64,000 bases of DNA from Nocardioides sp. (lineage in GTDB: Bacteria; Actinomycetota; Actinomycetes; Propionibacteriales; Nocardioidaceae), in assembly GCA_020636915.1 (NCBI GenBank), contig JACJWV010000004.1, forward strand, positions 204,227 through 268,226, in the 5' to 3' direction. The notes beneath the pieces are model-generated. The model did no database searches, had not been told where the DNA came from, and saw only the letters and a program-made list of their open reading frames with translations. The position numbers and the translations under genes are program-made. Positions 25,020 through 32,937 of the stretch are shown piece after piece. How positions within the stretch are numbered: the stretch's first letter is position 1; every line of letters starts with the position of its first letter.

Positions 25020-26080
25020 GAGCTCGCCTCCTCACAGCTGGGGAGGTCTGCGTCCGGGTCCTTCACCCAGGCCTCGATCGCCTCGCGCGCGTCGTGCATG
25101 GTGTCGGCGCGGACCAGCCGCATGTCGCCGTTCGGAGCGCCGAGCGCCTCCGCGCAGTTCTCCGGCGGCACGAGGAACAGCTGTGCGCCGGCGTCGCGCG
25201 CGCCGACGATCTTCTGCTGGATGCCGCCGATCGGGCCGACGGCACCGGTGGCGTCCATCGTCCCGGTGCCGGCGATCGTCTTGCCGTCGGTGAGCGAGCC
25301 GGGGGTGAGCGTGTCGTAGATGCCGAGGGAGAACATCAGGCCCGCGCTCGGACCGCCGATGCCCTCGTCGAGGTTGATGGTCACCTTGACCGGCAACTTC
25401 TTGCTGACCTGGCCGCCGACCGAGATCCCGACCTGCGGCTTGCCGTCGACCGTGTCGGGGGTGACCTGCACGGAGGTGCGGGCGCCGTCGCGGCTGACGA
25501 CGAACGGCACGGGCTCGCCGGCGGGCGCCGAGGTGACCGCGTCGACGACGTCCTGCGAGGTCGACACCGGCTCACCCTCGACCCGCAGGATCACGTCGCC
25601 GGTCTCCAGCCGGCCGTCGGCCGGGGCGCCCTTGGTCACGTCCGCGACGACGACCTCCGTGACGTCGTACCCCAGCTCCTCGAGCGCGACCGCGGTCGCG
25701 GCGTCCTGGGAGGAGGTCATCTGGCTGGCGCCCTCCTGCCGGTTCTGCTCCACGGTCTCGTCCTGGCGGTAGACCGCGTCGTAGGGGTAGACCGCGTCCT
25801 CGTTGCTGACCCAGTCCTGCATCAGCTCGAACAGGTTGTTGCGGCCCTCGGGCTTGGGCTGGGAGACGTAGACCGTGGTCATCCGCAGCTGGCCGTCGTC
25901 GGGGTAGGACTTCTTGCCGGTGACGGTGATGATCGGCTTGCCCTGGTCGTTGTCGCCGAGCACGTCGACGGTGAGGCCGGGCTCGTAGGTGACGTAGGGC
26001 AGCGGCACCAGCGCGGCGGTGACCCACAGCCCGATGAGCAGCGGCACGGCCAGGATGCCGGCCAGGGTGCGCTGCGTCAT
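25016..26080 (-). CDS. Membrane-anchored PDZ / Lon-like (YlbL family) serine protease
   Basis: A 354-residue protein with one N-terminal signal-anchor (LAGILAVPLLIGLWVTAALVP), a PDZ domain (about 135-215, with GAPADGRLETGDVILRVEG) and a C-terminal Lon-type proteolytic domain. The catalytic serine is in GGPSAGLMFSLG and the lysine in DGKTIAGTGTM, giving the Ser-Lys dyad. The active domain should face outside the membrane. It corresponds to Rv3194c in the syntenic block. The protease type is secure; substrates are unknown. Confidence 0.9.
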   Translation of the reverse strand: MTQRTLAGILAVPLLIGLWVTAALVPLPYVTYEPGLTVDVLGDNDQGKPIITVTGKKSYPDDGQLRMTTVYVSQPKPEGRNNLFELMQDWVSNEDAVYPYDAVYRQDETVEQNRQEGASQMTSSQDAATAVALEELGYDVTEVVVADVTKGAPADGRLETGDVILRVEGEPVSTSQDVVDAVTSAPAGEPVPFVVSRDGARTSVQVTPDTVDGKPQVGISVGGQVSKKLPVKVTINLDEGIGGPSAGLMFSLGIYDTLTPGSLTDGKTIAGTGTMDATGAVGPIGGIQQKIVGARDAGAQLFLVPPENCAEALGAPNGDMRLVRADTMHDAREAIEAWVKDPDADLPSCEEASS

Positions 26081-26135
26081 GGCGCAAGCCTGTCAGATCG
26101 ACCCTGAGTCGGGCCCAACAGACCCTGAGGGGCCG

Positions 26136-26384
26136 CTAAGAGACCTTGCGGGAGGGCCGTACGGCGATCCCGGTCGACCGGTCCGCGACCGGGGGCGGCG
26201 CGGCGTACCCGGGTGCCGGGCGGCGGCGGGCGCGGCGCGGGTCGGGCTCGAGCGCCCCGGCCAGCCGGCGTACGGCGACCTCGCGGTCGACCTCGCCACG
26301 GCCCTCGCGGCCCAGCCAGCCGACCCAGAGCATCGCCACGAGCGACACCACGACCGACGGCACGAGCCAGAGCAGGACCTCCAC
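26136..26384 (-). CDS. Small single-pass membrane protein, unknown
   Basis: An 82-residue protein starting at GTG 26384. The N-terminal hydrophobic helix (VLLWLVPSVVVSLVAMLWVGWL) is followed by an Arg- and Pro-rich cytosolic tail (RRARRRPAPG). It lies between moaE and the PDZ protease on the same strand. Codon pattern and an orderly transmembrane-plus-basic-tail layout suggest a real gene, but I recognise no family. Confidence 0.6.
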   Translation of the reverse strand: MEVLLWLVPSVVVSLVAMLWVGWLGREGRGEVDREVAVRRLAGALEPDPRRARRRPAPGYAAPPPVADRSTGIAVRPSRKVS

Positions 26385-26473
26385 GCTCCGAGGGTAGAAG
26401 CACTGTTCAGACAAACTCGCGAGGCGCGCGGTGGTCGGCTGCTTCGGCGTCGCCTGGTGATCGCCGACTCGGC

Positions 26474-26899
26474 TCACGGCGTGCCGACCCACTCGTCGGA
26501 GCCGTCGGCGAAGCGTTGGTGCTTCCAGATCGGGACCTCGGCCTTGAGGGTGTCGATGAGCGCCCGCGAGGCCTCGAACGCGACGCCGCGGTGCGCGGCG
26601 GTCGTGGCGATCACGACCGCGATGTCGCCGATCGCCAGCGAGCCGACCCGGTGCACCGCCGCCACCCCGTGGACGGGGTGCTCGGCGGCGACCCGCTCGC
26701 AGATCGCGCGCATCGTGTCCAGCGCGCTCGGGTGGGCGGAGTAGTCGAGCCCGTCCACGCCCTTGCCGCCGTCGTGGTCGCGCACCCGGCCCACGAACAG
26801 GGTCAGGCCCCCCGACGCGTCGTCGTCGAGGGCGGCGACCACCTCGGCGACGTCGAGGGGTGTCTCCCGCAGGTCCACGAGTCGTACGGCAGAGGTCAC
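26474..26899 (-). CDS. moaE: Molybdopterin synthase catalytic subunit
   Basis: MoaE uses thiocarboxylated MoaD to convert precursor Z to molybdopterin. The 141-residue protein has the typical FVGRVRDHDGG near residue 36, YSAHPSAL, HRVGSLAIGD, HRGVAFEASRALIDTLKAEVPIWK with the catalytic lysines, and the C-terminal EWVG. No moaD or other molybdenum-cofactor gene is in the window. Confidence 0.95.
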   Translation of the reverse strand: MTSAVRLVDLRETPLDVAEVVAALDDDASGGLTLFVGRVRDHDGGKGVDGLDYSAHPSALDTMRAICERVAAEHPVHGVAAVHRVGSLAIGDIAVVIATTAAHRGVAFEASRALIDTLKAEVPIWKHQRFADGSDEWVGTP

Positions 26900-27000
26900 G
26901 GGTCGACCTTAGACGCTGGGCCAGACGCTGGGCCGCCGCCGGGTCGGATGCTGGGTCGATGCCGGGTCCGGGCTTGGTGGGGGGCGCGTACCGTGGAGGC

Positions 27001-28359
27001 ATGAACGACAAGCCGGGCGAGACGCCCGACTCCCCCGACGAGGGTCAGAACCCGTTCAAGGGGACACCCTTCGAGCAGCTCTTCGGCGCCATGGGCGGCG
27101 CCTTCGGCGGCGCGACCGGCGGCGCCGCGGGTGCCGGGATGCCCGACCTCAACCAGATCTTCAGCCAGCTCCAGTTCCTCATGCAGCCCCACGAGGGCCC
27201 GTTGAACTGGGACTTCGCGCTCGACATCGCCCGCAAGACGGTGGCCCAGGCGCCCGACCCCAGCCCGACGCAGCGCCAGCAGGACGCCGTCGCCGACGCG
27301 GTCCGCCTCGCCGACCACTGGCTCGACGAGACCACCGCCTTCCCCTCGGGCGTGACCTCGACCGCGGCCTGGAGCCGGGCCGAGTGGATCGTCGGCACCA
27401 CCGAGGTGTGGAAGGTGCTCGTCGAGCCGATCGCGGAGTCGTCGGTCAACGCCCTCTCCGGGGCACTCCCGGAAGAGGCGCAGGTGATGTCCGGGCCGCT
27501 GCTCGGCATCCTGGGGCGCGCCGTCGGCGGGATGCTCGCCCAGCAGGTCGGCTCGGGCCTCGGCACGCTCGCCTCGGAGGTCCTCAGCGTCTCCGACATC
27601 GGCCTGCCGCTGGCCACCCCCGGTCGGGCGGCGCTCGTCCCGGCCAACGTGACCGCGTTCGCCGATGGCCTCGACGTCACCGAGGACGACGTGCTGCTCT
27701 ACCTCGCGCTGCGCGAGGCCGCCCACCAGCGGCTGTTCGCGCACGTCCCGTGGCTGCGCGACCACCTCATCGGCGCCGTCGCCGACTACGCGCGCGGCAT
27801 CGAGATCAACGCCGAGGGCATGCAGGCCCGCATCGAGGAGCAGATGCGCGGCGTGGACCCGATGAACCCCGAGTCCATGCAGCAGCTGCTCGAGGGCGGC
27901 ATGTTCGACCTGCCCCGCTCCCCTGCCCAGGACGCCGCGCTCCAGCGACTCGAGGTCACCCTCGCCCTCGTCGAGGGCTGGGTCGACGAGGTGGTCGGTC
28001 AGGCCACCGCCGAGCGGATGCCGTCGGCCGGCAAGCTGCAGGAGGCGTTCCGGCGCCGCCGCGCCGCGGGTGGTCCGGCCGAGCAGACGTTCGCGACCCT
28101 CGTCGGTCTCGAGCTGCGGCCCCGCCGCCTGCGCGACGCCTCGACCCTGTGGGGCTCGCTGCGCACCCGCCAGGGCACCGAGGCCCGGGACGGGGTCTGG
28201 ATGCACCCCGACCTGCTGCCGACCGCGGCCGACCTCGACGACCCGCTGGGGTTCCGCGAGGACGCGACCGCGCTGCCGGAGCTCAGCGACGAGGACTTCG
28301 ACGCCGAGCTGCAGAAGCTGCTCGGCGACGACCAGCCACCGGCGAACCCGCCGGAGTGA
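27001..28359 (+). CDS. Zinc-dependent metalloprotease-like DUF2342 protein
   Basis: A 452-residue soluble protein, homologue of Rv3195. The N-terminal 50 residues are Gly-rich (GAMGGAFGGATGG). The core motif is LREAAHQRLFAHVPWL (about residue 240): it contains E-A-A-H as in HEXXH zinc proteases, but the first position is Arg, so assignment as a peptidase rests on family naming. ATG 27001 is the best start. It is divergent from moaE and overlaps the NUDIX gene by four bases. Confidence 0.88.
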   Translation: MNDKPGETPDSPDEGQNPFKGTPFEQLFGAMGGAFGGATGGAAGAGMPDLNQIFSQLQFLMQPHEGPLNWDFALDIARKTVAQAPDPSPTQRQQDAVADAVRLADHWLDETTAFPSGVTSTAAWSRAEWIVGTTEVWKVLVEPIAESSVNALSGALPEEAQVMSGPLLGILGRAVGGMLAQQVGSGLGTLASEVLSVSDIGLPLATPGRAALVPANVTAFADGLDVTEDDVLLYLALREAAHQRLFAHVPWLRDHLIGAVADYARGIEINAEGMQARIEEQMRGVDPMNPESMQQLLEGGMFDLPRSPAQDAALQRLEVTLALVEGWVDEVVGQATAERMPSAGKLQEAFRRRRAAGGPAEQTFATLVGLELRPRRLRDASTLWGSLRTRQGTEARDGVWMHPDLLPTAADLDDPLGFREDATALPELSDEDFDAELQKLLGDDQPPANPPE

Positions 28360-28961
28360 CCCTCCACGCCGACGCGCTGGCCGCGCTGGAGCACTGGGTC
28401 GCACCCTCACCCGAGCAGGAGCGGCTGCGCCGGCGGTACGTCGACCACCTGCTCGCCCACCCCGACGGGCTCACCCGCGGGTGCCGCCCCGACCACCTCA
28501 CGGCGAGCACGCTGGTCCTCGACGCCGGCCACGACGCCGTACTGCTGACCCTGCACGCGAAGGCCCGGCGCTGGTTCCAGCTCGGCGGCCACTGCGAGCC
28601 CGGCGACACGACGCTCGCCGGGGCGGCGCTGCGCGAGGCGCTCGAGGAGTCCGGCGTCCCCGGGCTCGAGCTCGACCCGGTTCCGGTCCAGCTCAGCGAG
28701 CACGCGGTGCCCTTCTGCGGACCCCACGGCGACGTGCACCACCTCGACGTCCGGTTCGTCGCGGTCGCCCCGCCCGGTCGCGGGCCAGCGGTGAGCGAGG
28801 AGTCGATCGACGTCCGCTGGTGGCCGGTCGACGCGCTCCCCGACCCCGAGGCCGACCTGGTCGAGCTGGTGGCGCTGGCGCGCGCCCGGCTCCGGCCTCA
28901 GTCCAGCTCGTCGCTCGGCGGCGGGTCCAGGCGCGCCGCCGACGACCAGCCGATCAGGTAG
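28356..28961 (+). CDS. NUDIX hydrolase
   Basis: A 201-residue pyrophosphatase. The NUDIX box GGHCEPGDTTLAGAALREALEESGV fits GX5EX7REUXEEXGU with every catalytic glutamate (about residues 77-101). GTG 28356 overlaps the stop of the preceding gene (GTGA), indicating coupling. The last 20 codons overlap in antisense with the convergent YgjP-type gene by 64 bases. The substrate is unknown. Confidence 0.88.
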   Translation: MTLHADALAALEHWVAPSPEQERLRRRYVDHLLAHPDGLTRGCRPDHLTASTLVLDAGHDAVLLTLHAKARRWFQLGGHCEPGDTTLAGAALREALEESGVPGLELDPVPVQLSEHAVPFCGPHGDVHHLDVRFVAVAPPGRGPAVSEESIDVRWWPVDALPDPEADLVELVALARARLRPQSSSSLGGGSRRAADDQPIR

Positions 28962-29449
28962 CCCTTGGCGCGCTCCGCCTGCGGGTAGCGGTCGACCCAG
29001 CCCCAGAAGTTGGCGTCGTGGCCGGGCTCGAGCAGGTGGGCGAGCTCGTGCACGAGCACGTAGTCGACGACCCACTGCGGCATGCCCTGCAGGCGCGCGG
29101 AGAGCCGGATGGTCCGGTCGCCGGGGGTGCACGAGCCCCAGCGGGCCTGCTGGTTGTCGACCCAGCGGACCGACTCCGCGACCGCGAGACCGCCCAGGTA
29201 GCGGTCGCTGAGGTCCTGCGCGCGTCGCAGCAGGTCCAGGTCGCTGGGCTTGCGCCGGCGCTCGGAGCGCTCGAGGCGGGCGAGCATCGTCTCGACCCAC
29301 TCGGCCTCCTCCTGGCGGGACAGCGAGGCCGGGATCATCACGACCACCCGGTCGCCGTCGCGGTAGGCCGAGACCGTGCGCCGACGGCGCTTCGAGCGCC
29401 GCACCTCCACCTCGGGCCGGGGCCCGGTGGCGGACGGCGTGGTCGACAT
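28898..29449 (-). CDS. YgjP/SprT-like zinc metallopeptidase (DUF45)
   Basis: A 183-residue protein with the zinc site VHELAHLLEPGHDANFW (HEXXH plus a third His seven residues later), preceded by the DUF45 pattern RWGSCTPGDRTIRLSARLQGMPQWVVDYVLVHE. The N-terminus is basic (RRSKRRRRTVS). These proteins resemble minimal gluzincins of unknown substrate. The 3' end overlaps the NUDIX gene in antisense by 64 bases. Confidence 0.9.
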   Translation of the reverse strand: MSTTPSATGPRPEVEVRRSKRRRRTVSAYRDGDRVVVMIPASLSRQEEAEWVETMLARLERSERRRKPSDLDLLRRAQDLSDRYLGGLAVAESVRWVDNQQARWGSCTPGDRTIRLSARLQGMPQWVVDYVLVHELAHLLEPGHDANFWGWVDRYPQAERAKGYLIGWSSAARLDPPPSDELD

Positions 29450-29458
29450 GGCCCGAAC

Positions 29459-30532
29459 CTACCCGTTTGCCCAGGTCAGGAGGCGCTCCCGCGGCCAGGT
29501 GTTGACGATCCGGTCCGGGTCGATGCCGGCCGCCTCGGCGCGTTCGCAGCCGTAGACCGGGAAGTCGAGCTGGCCGGGCGCGTGCGCGTCGCTGTCGATC
29601 GAGAACAGGCACCCGGTGTCGCGCGCGAGCTCGAGCAGACGCGTGGGCGGGTCGCGCCGCTCCGGCCGGCTGTTGATCTCGACCGCGACGTCGTGCTCGG
29701 CGCACGCCTCGAAGACCGCCCGCGCGTCGAACTGCGAGCCCGGTCGGGTGCCGCGGTTGCCGGTCACCAGGCGCCCGGTGCAGTGCCCCAGCACGTTGGT
29801 GCGCGGGTTGCGGATCGCGGCGACCATCCGCCTGGTCATGTCCGCCGCGTCCATCTTCAGCTTGGAGTGCACGCTGGCGACGCGGACGTCGAGCCGGGCG
29901 AGCAGGTCGTCGTCCTGGTCCAGCGACCCGTCGTCGAGGATGTCGACCTCGATGCCCTTCAGCAGCGTGAACCCCCCGCCGCCGACCGAGGACAGGTGCT
30001 CGTTGACCGCCTCGACGACCCCGAGCTGGCGGCGCAGCCGCTCGGGGCTCAGCCCGTGGGCGACGGTCAGCCGCGGCGAGTGGTCGGTGAGCACGAGGTA
30101 CTCGTGGCCCAGCTCCATCGCGGTGAACGCCATCTCCTCGATCGGCGACCCGCCGTCGGACCAGTCGGAGTGGGAGTGCAGGTCGCCGCGCAGGGCGGCG
30201 CGCAGCTGCCCGCCGCCGGCCGTCAGAGGGCCGCCGTGCTCGCGCTCGAGGGCCGCCAGCCGGTCGGGCAGCCGCCCGCGCACCGCCGCGGCGATCACCT
30301 TCGCGGTGCTGGCCCCGACCCCGGGCAGGTCGGTGAGCGTGCCGTCCGCGGCCGCGGCCGCCACCTGGTCCGGTGGCAGCGGCAGGATCGCGGCGGCGGC
30401 GTTGCGGTAGGCCTTGACCTTGTAGGTGTCCTCGCGCCCGCGCTCGAGGAGGAAGGCGATGCGGCGCAGCGCGGCCACCGGTCCGCCGTCGTACCGCTGC
30501 GCCTCCTGCGACACGCCGACCGCCTCCCACAT
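29459..30532 (-). CDS. PHP-domain phosphoesterase with N-terminal helix-hairpin-helix (PolX-like C-terminal part)
   Basis: A 357-residue protein. Residues 15-100 resemble the polymerase-beta 8-kDa/HhH region (YKVKAYRNAAAAI, LTDLPGVGASTAKVI). The PHP domain (about 115-350) shows RGDLHSHSDWSDGG, LVLTDHSPRL, KGIEVDI, ASVHSKL, LGHCTGR, EINSRPERRDPP and FSIDSDAHA, the metal-binding His/Asp set. The nucleotidyltransferase palm of PolX is missing, so it is probably a 3'-5' exonuclease or phosphoesterase. ATG 30532 is chosen because the upstream open frame is only the translated DnaA-box region. Confidence 0.85.
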   Translation of the reverse strand: MWEAVGVSQEAQRYDGGPVAALRRIAFLLERGREDTYKVKAYRNAAAAILPLPPDQVAAAAADGTLTDLPGVGASTAKVIAAAVRGRLPDRLAALEREHGGPLTAGGGQLRAALRGDLHSHSDWSDGGSPIEEMAFTAMELGHEYLVLTDHSPRLTVAHGLSPERLRRQLGVVEAVNEHLSSVGGGGFTLLKGIEVDILDDGSLDQDDDLLARLDVRVASVHSKLKMDAADMTRRMVAAIRNPRTNVLGHCTGRLVTGNRGTRPGSQFDARAVFEACAEHDVAVEINSRPERRDPPTRLLELARDTGCLFSIDSDAHAPGQLDFPVYGCERAEAAGIDPDRIVNTWPRERLLTWANG

Positions 30533-30548
30533 TCTCGCCGAGTTCTTT

Positions 30549-30690
30549 TCGTCCACATCCGGTGGACGGCCATTGTCGCTGGTCAGCCCGTCGGAGACCG
30601 CATCGCCCGCCGCTCCCTCCACAGGCGTGTCCCGAGCTCGTCCACCGCCAGCGGGGCTCGTCCACAACGTTGTCCACAGGTTTGTCCACA
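30549..30690 (-). promoter_or_regulatory. Array of DnaA boxes between the PHP and enoyl-CoA hydratase genes
   Basis: Two exact actinobacterial DnaA boxes TTGTCCACA lie at 30670-30678 and 30682-30690 (read on the plus strand). One-mismatch boxes TCGTCCACA are at 30658-30666 and 30549-30557, and TCGTCCACC is at 30638-30646. The boxes at 30658, 30670 and 30682 are direct repeats spaced exactly 12 bases. The region is upstream of the PHP gene (start 30532). The gap 30533-30847 holds no other feature that I can see. Confidence 0.75.
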
Positions 30691-30847
30691 GGGGTGGGGG
30701 CGCTGGCGTTGACCCCCGGGCGGGCGCCCTCCTAGCGTGTGCCGCAGATGAGGCCCTCGGCCCACCGACGGACGCTCGCAAGGGGAAGGCAAGTGTCCAC
30801 CGGAGGAACGGGGGCCTCTCTCATGCCCTCCTGTGCCCGGTGGCGCC

Positions 30848-31663
30848 TCAGCGACCGGTGAAGACCGGGGCGCGCCGCTCCTGCGCGGCGCGGATGCCCT
30901 CTTGCAGGTCCTCGGTCGCCAGGGTGACCGGCTGCGCCAGGGCCTCCCACTGCAGGCAGGTCTCGAGGTCGGCGTGGCCGCCGTCGCGCAGCGCGAGCGT
31001 GGTCAGCCGGCTCGCGATCGGCGCGGTGGCGGCGATGCCCTCGGCCGTCGCGAGGACCTCCTCGAGGAACGACGCCGGCTCGAGCACCCGCGACACCAGC
31101 CCGAGCCGCAGCGCCTCGTCGGCGTCGACCAGCCGCCCGGTGAGCAGCAGGTCCCGGGCGTGGGCCTCCCCCACGACGTCCGGCAGCAGGTAGGTGCCGG
31201 CCATGCCGGCGTGCATGCCCAGCTTGACGAACGGTGCACCCAGCCGGGCGCCGGCGGCGGCGTACCTCAGGTCGCAGGCCAGCGCCAGGCACAGCCCGGC
31301 GCCGATGGCCGGGCCGTTCACCGCGGCGATCGTGGGCACCTCCAGCCGGCGGATCGAGAGCCAGGCCCGGTAGAACGCGATCATCCGGGTGCGCAGGTGG
31401 TCGACGGTGGCGTCGGGCTCGCTGGCGATCCAGGAGGTGTTGCCACCGGAGCAGAACGCCGAGCCCTCGCCGGTCACCACGACGGCGCGGACCGAGCGGT
31501 CGGCGGCGAGGGCGTCGACGGCGCGGACCCACGACTCGGTCATCTGGTCCGACATCGCGTTGCGCTGGTCGGGGTTGTCGAGGGTGAGGACGGCGACCCC
31601 GTCGCGGGGCCGCTCGAGGCGCAGGTGGGTGAGGTCCAGATCGTCGGTCAGGTCGTCGGGCAT
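30848..31663 (-). CDS. Enoyl-CoA hydratase/isomerase family protein
   Basis: A 271-residue crotonase-fold enzyme. The oxyanion-hole segments are GEGSAFCSGGNTSW (about residue 65) and VNGPAIGAGLCLALACDLRYAA (about 110-130); KLGMHAGMAGTYLLPDVVG follows. The usual second catalytic glutamate position is occupied by the GMAGTYLLP pattern, so hydratase, isomerase or other crotonase activity cannot be chosen. ATG 31663 is preferred to an upstream start at 31711. Confidence 0.85.
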   Translation of the reverse strand: MPDDLTDDLDLTHLRLERPRDGVAVLTLDNPDQRNAMSDQMTESWVRAVDALAADRSVRAVVVTGEGSAFCSGGNTSWIASEPDATVDHLRTRMIAFYRAWLSIRRLEVPTIAAVNGPAIGAGLCLALACDLRYAAAGARLGAPFVKLGMHAGMAGTYLLPDVVGEAHARDLLLTGRLVDADEALRLGLVSRVLEPASFLEEVLATAEGIAATAPIASRLTTLALRDGGHADLETCLQWEALAQPVTLATEDLQEGIRAAQERRAPVFTGR

Positions 31664-31855
31664 GGGCACAACGTACTGGCGACCGGCGCGGCGCGCCGTG
31701 ACCCGATTCACCGCTCACCGGTGCGCCTGTCACGCTCCGGGCCCCGCGTGTCGTAGGGTCAGGGACGGTCCGACGGCATTGGGTCGGACTCCGACGGGTC
31801 TTCCCTACCCACCCCGTCGCGACGACCGAGAGAGACATAGAGCAAGGAGGCCGTC

Positions 31856-32014
31856 ATGGCGGAGACCTGGAGCGGCGAGTTCTACTGCGTGAAGTGCAAG
31901 GAGAAGCGCGAGGCCGAGGGCGAGGTCAAGGTCAACGACAAGGGCACCCGGATGGCGAAGGCCGTCTGCCCCGTCTGTGGCACGAACCTCAACCGCATCC
32001 TCGGCAAGGCCTGA
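31856..32014 (+). CDS. Small zinc-ribbon protein (DUF5679 type)
   Basis: A 52-residue protein: ETWSGEFYCVKCKEK at the N-terminus and VCPVCGTNLNRILGKA at the C-terminus give two CxxC knuckles for one zinc. ATG 31856 follows a strong AAGGAGG at ideal spacing. It stands alone before a strong terminator. Such proteins are conserved and abundant in actinobacteria, with no known function; the last residues resemble ribosomal zinc-ribbon proteins, so RNA or ribosome contact is possible. Confidence 0.85.
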   Translation: MAETWSGEFYCVKCKEKREAEGEVKVNDKGTRMAKAVCPVCGTNLNRILGKA

Positions 32015-32044
32015 CGCACCACGTCGCAGCGCCCCACGAGTTCC

Positions 32045-32086
32045 ACGGCGGCGCCGTCCCGGTGAGCACCGGGACGGCGCCGCCGT
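32045..32086. terminator. Bidirectional terminator hairpin
   Basis: A perfect 19-base GC-rich stem (32045-32063 with 32068-32086) and GAGC loop lies between the convergent DUF5679 and SnoaL-like genes, 31 bases after one stop and 7 after the other. Confidence 0.88.
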
Positions 32087-32092
32087 CGTGTC

Positions 32093-32464
32093 TCAGCCCT
32101 TCACGTACGCGGCCTTCTCGCTCACCAGCCCGTCGCGCACCGTGAAGAGGTCGACGCCCCGGATGCGCTCGTCCTCCCCGTCCCCCCAGGAGTAGAGCCA
32201 CCGGACCACCACCCGGTCCCCGGCGACGAACAGCTCCTCGGCGTGGAACCTCGCCGCCGGCGCCCCGTCGAACAGCGCCTCCCACGAGCGGCGCACCGCC
32301 TCGCGGCCGACGTGGCGCACGCCGTACGGCGGCGCGGTGTCCTCGAAGACGCAGTCCTCGGTCGTCAGGGACAGCGCCGCGGGCACGTCGTGGTCGCCGA
32401 AGGCGGCGTTGAACCGCTCGACCACCTCGCGCGGGCCGGTCGTGGCGGGCAGGTCAGCGCGCAT
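32093..32464 (-). CDS. SnoaL-like / NTF2-fold protein
   Basis: A 123-residue single-domain protein of the SnoaL-like cone-barrel fold: VVERFNAAFGDHDVPAALSLTTEDCVFED, then VVRWLYSWGDGEDERIRGVDLFTVRDGLVSEKAAYVKG. The family contains isomerases, hydrolases and lyases as well as non-enzymes. It overlaps the cupin gene by 11 bases, forming a two-gene unit divergent from the large BTAD regulator. Confidence 0.85.
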   Translation of the reverse strand: MRADLPATTGPREVVERFNAAFGDHDVPAALSLTTEDCVFEDTAPPYGVRHVGREAVRRSWEALFDGAPAARFHAEELFVAGDRVVVRWLYSWGDGEDERIRGVDLFTVRDGLVSEKAAYVKG

Positions 32465-32828
32465 AGTTGCTCGCTCCCCACCAGTCGACCACGACGACCG
32501 GCTCGTCGCCGACCACCCAGGCGTCGTGGCCGGAGGGCAGGGCGGTCACCTGCCCGGGCCCGGCGTCGAACTCCTGGCCGTCGGCCGAGCGGATCCGCAG
32601 CACGCCGCTGACGTGGTACTGGAAGTGCGGCGCCTCGCAGAGCTCGGTGCCGGCGATCGGCCGCACGTGCTCCGACCACCGCCACCCGGGCTCCAGGGTG
32701 AGCCGACCGATCTCGGCGCCCCCGATGGTCAGCAGGTCGGCACGCCCGAGCGGGAACGGGCGGGTCTCGTCGGGGTGGGCGAAGTCCTTGCGCTCGAGCT
32801 CCGCGCCGGTCTGGGTGTGCGCGTCCAT
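32454..32828 (-). CDS. Cupin-domain protein
   Basis: A 124-residue cupin. Motif 1 region LTLEPGWRWSEHVRPIAGTELCEAPHFQYHVSG contains candidate metal-ligand His, Glu and His residues; GPGQVTALPSGHDAWVVGDEPVVVVDW is the second motif. ATG 32828 follows GAGGAGGCACC. Translationally coupled to the SnoaL-like gene. Divergent placement suggests control by the adjacent BTAD regulator; the ligand is unknown. Confidence 0.85.
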   Translation of the reverse strand: MDAHTQTGAELERKDFAHPDETRPFPLGRADLLTIGGAEIGRLTLEPGWRWSEHVRPIAGTELCEAPHFQYHVSGVLRIRSADGQEFDAGPGQVTALPSGHDAWVVGDEPVVVVDWWGASNYAR

Positions 32829-32937
32829 GGTGCCTCCTCGGTCCGTCGGCCCCGATGGCCGACCTCGGAGCCGACCGTAGGAACCGGGCCTTGCAGGAAG
32901 ATGGCGGACCACGGCCGGCTGCCCGCACAATGACCGG

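Noticed and set aside
30549..30690. Chromosomal origin oriC
   Set aside because: DnaA boxes are present, but dnaA, dnaN, rpmH and an AT-rich unwinding region are not; too few boxes for an actinobacterial oriC.
30533..30781. 83-residue N-terminal extension of the PHP protein
   Set aside because: The extension is the translated DnaA-box repeat (LWTNLWTTLWTS) and lacks a domain; the start at 30532 leads into the conserved region.
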